NCBI GenBank assembly: GCA_030653175.1
Contig: JAURZV010000042.1
Coordinates: 1 to 39,535, forward strand
Origin: Methylobacter sp.
GTDB taxonomy: Bacteria > Pseudomonadota > Gammaproteobacteria > Methylococcales > Methylomonadaceae
Direction of reading: 5' to 3'
DNA length: 39,535 nt
This document shows positions 36,742-39,535 of the stretch, piece after piece. The notes under the pieces were generated by a model. It was not told the DNA's origin and ran no database searches. It was given only the letters and a program-made list of their open reading frames with translations. The first letter of the stretch is position 1. Each line of letters opens with the position of its first letter. Both the position numbers and the translations under genes were made by a program.

Positions 36742-36775
36742 ATGGACATCATTCTAAATGGCTAATGATGTCCAT
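36742..36775 (-). terminator. Rho-independent terminator candidate for parDE
   Basis: ATGGACATCATT and AATGATGTCCAT form a perfect 12-bp stem with a 10-base loop, overlapping the last codons of parE. On the minus strand the stem is followed by GCTGAAATTTTTTTAA, with a run of seven T about eight bases beyond it. The stem is AT-rich, so efficiency may be modest. Confidence 0.45.
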
Positions 36776-37045
36776 ATGCTGATGAAGAATGCCGATAATA
36801 TCGATGCCGCTTTCTGTGATGGTATAGAAAATCACATGCCTCCCTTCTGGAAAACTGTAATAGCCGGGTTTAATGTCATCCCGCCGTTTGCCAAGCTGTG
36901 GATTTTCTGCAAGCCACGAAAATCGGCCTATCATTAAGCGGATGTATCTATCTGCCTGCTCCAAACCCCATTCATGAAATGAATATAACCAGATTTGTTC
37001 CAGATCATTTTCAGCCAGCTGCCTGATGCGGTAGCTTGGCGTCAT
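36749..37045 (-). CDS. parE: ParE/RelE-family toxin
   Basis: The 98-aa protein has the ParE layout: YRIRQLAENDLEQIWLYSFH, WGLEQADRYIRLM, LAENPQLGKRRDDIKPGYYS, and the C-terminal strands HVIFYTITESGIDIIGILHQ then MDI. ParE toxins inhibit DNA gyrase; gyrase as target here is family inference. The start overlaps the antitoxin stop by 4 bp, the normal toxin-antitoxin arrangement. The pair lies in an accessory stretch between accA and the second RAYT. Confidence 0.85.
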   Translation of the reverse strand: MTPSYRIRQLAENDLEQIWLYSFHEWGLEQADRYIRLMIGRFSWLAENPQLGKRRDDIKPGYYSFPEGRHVIFYTITESGIDIIGILHQHMDIISHLE

Positions 37046-37287
37046 TTGATTTTTTTTTCATGCATTGCCGCAATAAAAAAATCACCGTCAAAATTTTCCA
37101 CCACCGGACTGTCTTCTCCGGCTTGAAGCCTTAGTCTCAATGCTTGAAGCTTAGCCTCATCCTCTTCGAGTTTTCGAAGACCCGCACGAATAACTTCACT
37201 AACAGACTGGAATCTTCCTTCCTTTATTTTTTCAACAACGAATTTGTCGAAGTGCTCACCCAAGGTGACGGATGTATTTCTGGGCAT
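37042..37287 (-). CDS. parD: ParD-family antitoxin
   Basis: The 81-aa protein has a ribbon-helix-helix N-terminus (NTSVTLGEHFDKFVVEKIKE, then GRFQSVSEVIRAGLRKLEED) and an acidic, flexible C-terminus (ALRLRLQAGEDSPVVENFDG) expected to wrap the toxin. It should repress its own operon. AGAGG lies about eight bases before the ATG. It is directly upstream of parE with a 4-bp overlap. Confidence 0.85.
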   Translation of the reverse strand: MPRNTSVTLGEHFDKFVVEKIKEGRFQSVSEVIRAGLRKLEEDEAKLQALRLRLQAGEDSPVVENFDGDFFIAAMHEKKIK

Positions 37288-37493
37288 AATGTTGGCCTCT
37301 TAAAAGATGTATTAAATATTAATACCCGAAATTTAGGAAGTCAAAACTTAAGCTTGCTCATGCTTAATTTAAGGCCCTTGCTTTTTACTTTTGTTGCCGG
37401 ATAATTAATCGCATAGAAACACCAAAATGATTGACGCAGGCTCACAGCAGCGGGTAGCATGAAAACTCCTCAAGAAATCAATAGCCTGTAACC

Positions 37494-37754
37494 GTGCATA
37501 GTCAACGCTTCAATAAAGTTATTCACTTAACAGAACATGCTCAGAAACGCATGATTGAACGTGATATTTCAATGGAGTTGCTAATCGACCTCATCGAAAC
37601 AGGGGAGTTAAGCTATAAGGACGACAAACATGCGTGGATAGCAAAGTTCTATCAACATCGAACCGACAACTTGCTTTGTGCCGCAGTGGTCATAGATCAA
37701 ACGGTTATTGTTAAAACAGTGATGTATCACTTTAGCTTCGAGAATGAATTATGA
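37494..37754 (+). CDS. DUF4258 domain protein (RelE-like fold)
   Basis: The 86-aa protein shows the DUF4258 pattern: LTEHAQKRMIERDISMELLI, then ETGELSYKDDKHAWIAKFYQ, ending in VVIDQTVIVKTVMYH. The family is distantly related to RelE-like toxins. It overlaps the following DUF2283 gene by 4 bp (ATGA), and such pairs are often listed as putative toxin-antitoxin modules; activity is not shown. The start is GTG at 37494, with no clear Shine-Dalgarno. A ten-codon reading frame (ATG 37459, ends 37491) stops just before it. Confidence 0.7.
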   Translation: MHSQRFNKVIHLTEHAQKRMIERDISMELLIDLIETGELSYKDDKHAWIAKFYQHRTDNLLCAAVVIDQTVIVKTVMYHFSFENEL

Positions 37755-37942
37755 AAACAATTTACTATCCGGAAGACGATATATTGGAACTGCATTTCAG
37801 CGACAACCCTATCGTTAGAGAAACAACCCAAGATTGGAATGTGGTTTTGTCTTACGATGCTAATAATCATCTTGTGCAGATGGTGGTATTAGAAGCCAGT
37901 GTTTCCGGTCTTCTGCCTTTTCAGGAGCAAAAAGCCGCTTAA
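37751..37942 (+). CDS. DUF2283 domain protein
   Basis: The 63-aa protein has the DUF2283 pattern YYPEDDILELHFSDNPIVRE, then WNVVLSYDANNHLVQMVVLE. It is a small beta-rich protein usually encoded beside DUF4258, and translation is probably coupled to that gene. It is the likely antitoxin or partner. Its stop lies seven bases before the REP hairpin that precedes the second RAYT, in the same reading frame. Confidence 0.7.
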   Translation: MKTIYYPEDDILELHFSDNPIVRETTQDWNVVLSYDANNHLVQMVVLEASVSGLLPFQEQKAA

Positions 37943-37948
37943 GTTATA

Positions 37949-37974
37949 GTCGGGTTACGCTATGCTAACCCGAC
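37949..37974. repeat. REP hairpin directly before the second RAYT
   Basis: GTCGGGTTACGC and GCTAACCCGAC pair as an imperfect palindrome four bases before the RAYT ATG at 37979. It resembles the common GTCGGGTTA...TAACCCGAC REP type. Confidence 0.7.
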
Positions 37975-37978
37975 CTAC

Positions 37979-38488
37979 ATGACTTATTTTTTCACCGTCG
38001 TGACTTTCCGGCGGCGTAAATTTCTCTGCGAACCGGATAACGTCGAATTGTTGCGTACGGCGTTTCGAACCGTTAAATTGTCTCATCCTTTCACCATTGA
38101 TGCCTTTGTACTGCTGCCGGAACATCTGCATTGCATTTGGACGTTGCCGCCAGACGATAATGATTATCCGATGCGCTGGAATGCAATCAAAAACTATTTC
38201 ACCCGCCATTGCCCTGATGACCTCAAATTACCACCCTCTGCGTCCCAACGACGTAAACGCGCACAAACCATCTGGCAACCGCGCTACTGGGAACACCAAA
38301 TCCGTGATGACCGAGACTTCGAAAAGCATTGTGATTACATCCATTGGAATCCGGTGAAACATGGCTTGGTATCCCACCCCGGTGCGTGGCCCTATTCGAG
38401 CTTTCACCGCTACCTTCGCCTTGGACTTTATCCGCCAAATTGGGCGGTGCTTCCAAAGCTTGAGGAGGGCGATACTTATGGGGAATAA
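37979..38488 (+). CDS. REP-associated tyrosine transposase (RAYT), second copy, short N-terminus
   Basis: The 169-aa Y1 nuclease has H49-L-H51 in LPEHLHCIW, TIWQPRYWEHQIRDDRDF, the presumed catalytic Y120 in DYIHWNPVKHGLV, and WPYSSF. Compared with the first RAYT it starts at TYFFTVVTF and lacks the first ~11 residues (YRR...PGG). The sequence upstream is in frame but has no start codon and is made of the REP hairpin (read as LRYANPTY). It is clearly divergent from the first copy, so the two belong to different RAYT-REP sets. The N-terminal loss may or may not inactivate it. Confidence 0.85.
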   Translation: MTYFFTVVTFRRRKFLCEPDNVELLRTAFRTVKLSHPFTIDAFVLLPEHLHCIWTLPPDDNDYPMRWNAIKNYFTRHCPDDLKLPPSASQRRKRAQTIWQPRYWEHQIRDDRDFEKHCDYIHWNPVKHGLVSHPGAWPYSSFHRYLRLGLYPPNWAVLPKLEEGDTYGE

Positions 38489-38497
38489 TAACTCCAA

Positions 38498-38760
38498 AGC
38501 GGGACGGGGATTGTAATCCCCGTTCCTAATGTTTCTGCGTTACCTGAGCTAAATGGCTACACTTAACCAACGAAAAACGTTTCGGTCGGGGTTGCAAACC
38601 CCGACCGGCTTAGCTATTTTTGGACCTGTTGTTCACATCCCTGTGCTATGGATTCCGGCAATCCCTGCCGGAATGACGACGATATATGATGCCTATCTAT
38701 GCCTTGGCAGACAACCCAACTGCTTCCAAAGCGGAACGGGAATTGTAATCCCCGCTCCTA
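38498..38760. repeat. Cluster of four short palindromes after the second RAYT
   Basis: No gene is present from 38489 to 38793. The gap holds GGACGGGGATTGTAATCCCC (38502-38521), GTCGGGG-TTGCAAA-CCCCGAC (about 38585-38605), CCGGCAATCCCTGCCGG (about 38655-38671) and GGAACGGGAATTGTAATCCC (38731-38750). The first and last share the tail 'CCCCGNTCCTAATG' and the same GNATTGTAATCCCCG core. The second is also found at 29276-29296. Confidence 0.75.
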
Positions 38761-38793
38761 ATGCGTAGCAGTGTGCCGAGTTCTATTTTTCAT

Positions 38794-39390
38794 TTAGCGC
38801 AGCTTGCAGATTACAAAAAGCCTGGGTGCTGTGTCTTTGTGTTCGGTGCTGTAAATAGTGCTGACTTCAAATTGTTCTGTATCCAGTTGCTCGCACCAGT
38901 TTTTGACCTGATCGGTTTCCATATCGCCGCCTTGGTGGCCGGGATAGGCCAGCAGGGTGATGATGCCGTGGGGTGATAAAATCCGGCTGGCGATAGTTAG
39001 GGCCGCCAATGTGGAATCGGTTAGGGTAATGACGCTTTTGTCTCCGCCCGGCAGATAACCCAGATTAAACATGATCACGCGGATTTTGCCGTGGAGATGC
39101 TCAGGGATTTTTTCACTCATATCCGCATGGCTGGCGTGGAGCAGGGTCAGGCAGTCCGAAAGGTGTGCTTGCCGGAATTTATCCCGAGTTGAATCGATAG
39201 CCGCCTGTTGTATGTCAAAGCCGTAAACATGGCCGGATGGGCCGACTTGTTCGGCGAGGAAAACGGTATCGTGACCGTTGCCCACTGTCGCATCAATGGC
39301 AATATCGCCGGGGCGGAGAATGTCCCGGATCAGGTCGTGAGCTGAAAATACGTCAGAAAATACGGGGTCAGGTTTTGCAATCACGCACAA
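38794..39390 (-). CDS. YtqB-like SAM-dependent methyltransferase, 5' end abutting the intron
   Basis: The 198-aa protein has the YtqB-type rRNA-methylase pattern: RPGDIAIDATVGNGHDTVFL (SAM-binding loop), GHVYGFDIQQAAI, IRVIMFNLGYLPGGDKSVIT, ILSPHGIITLLAYPGHQGGD. The C-terminal part is RLFVICKLR. Bacillus YtqB binds SAM; its substrate is unsettled. Start codons available are TTG at 39390 or GTG at 39384, only 5-11 bases from the end of the intron-derived sequence. The N-terminal residues before FSAHDLIRDI do not look family-like, so the native start may have been displaced by the intron. Confidence 0.75.
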   Translation of the reverse strand: MCVIAKPDPVFSDVFSAHDLIRDILRPGDIAIDATVGNGHDTVFLAEQVGPSGHVYGFDIQQAAIDSTRDKFRQAHLSDCLTLLHASHADMSEKIPEHLHGKIRVIMFNLGYLPGGDKSVITLTDSTLAALTIASRILSPHGIITLLAYPGHQGGDMETDQVKNWCEQLDTEQFEVSTIYSTEHKDTAPRLFVICKLR

Positions 39391-39394
39391 AAAT

Positions 39395-39535
39395 ACGGGT
39401 AGAGTAGAGGACAGGCTCTCGCCTGCCCTCCCTCATCAAACCGTGCATGCGCTATTAACGCACACGGCTTTCCGATGTTCTTCACACCAAGGCATGCGCT
39501 GTTTTCCAGCCAGCCTTTGTCGGAACCTTGTATAG
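39395..39535 (-). mobile_element. Group II intron 3' end (domains V and VI), right contig end
   Basis: This is the exact reverse complement of the left-end sequence, sharing its domain V hairpin (AGC triad, TG bulge) and domain VI ending in CTACTCTAC. On the minus strand the intron's 3' end points toward the methyltransferase gene. The next bases differ from the left copy after CCC (GTATTT here, TTGGTT there), which locates the splice boundary at or just before those bases. Confidence 0.75.

Overview
The window looks like a chromosomal contig from a gammaproteobacterium. The evidence is gene order: accA-tilS-pyrG-kdsA-eno-ftsB-ispD-ispF, smc-zipA-ligA and birA-coaX are all classic gammaproteobacterial arrangements. 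The dense palindromic repeats, two REP-associated tyrosine transposases, an exosortase-associated (TIGR04073-like) remnant and a YdbH-like AsmA-type protein suggest a methanotroph-type lineage (Methylococcales). That placement is inference only; no methane or methanol oxidation gene is present.

Layout. Both ends (1-139 and 39395-39535) are the same sequence in opposite orientation, and each reads as the 3' end (domains V and VI) of a group II intron. The contig probably stops there because the intron is repeated in the genome. From the left: a GH24/T4-like muramidase whose stop codon lies in intron sequence, overlapping a periplasmic LprI-like (DUF1311) protein; remnants of a type I secretion HlyD adaptor and an RTX-type protein (2055-3273); a YdbH-like envelope protein; cysM; a HAD-IB phosphatase; divergent rppH; a divergent ligA; a DUF1640 protein; zipA and smc. 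Reading rightward from 14998 are queF, a stand-alone FlhB C-domain protein and psd. Next come a RAYT transposase between 77-bp direct repeats, a truncated small membrane protein gene, a frameshifted glpK, an ABC1/UbiB-family kinase, mtaB and a fused SpmA-SpmB protein. After a repeat-filled gap come coaX, birA, a PilZ protein and a frameshifted Mut7-C protein. The large housekeeping block ispF-ispD-ftsB-eno-kdsA-pyrG-tilS-accA follows, all on the minus strand. The right end is accessory: an unrecognised small protein, a ParDE toxin-antitoxin pair, a DUF4258/DUF2283 pair, a second RAYT, a palindrome cluster and a YtqB-like methyltransferase abutting the intron.

The genes serve envelope and lipid building (accA, psd, kdsA, ispD/F), division and chromosome maintenance (ftsB, zipA, smc, ligA), nucleotide and cofactor synthesis (pyrG, coaX, birA, queF) and tRNA modification (tilS, mtaB).

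The most unusual signal is how far short palindromic elements have spread. They fill intergenic gaps and also sit in frame inside essential genes: twice in smc and once, as a 63-bp unit, in tilS. A 160-bp MITE-like element with 31-bp terminal inverted repeats has a second, partial copy 3 kb away. Two genes (glpK, Mut7-C) are each broken by one extra base in a homopolymer, which could be sequencing error.
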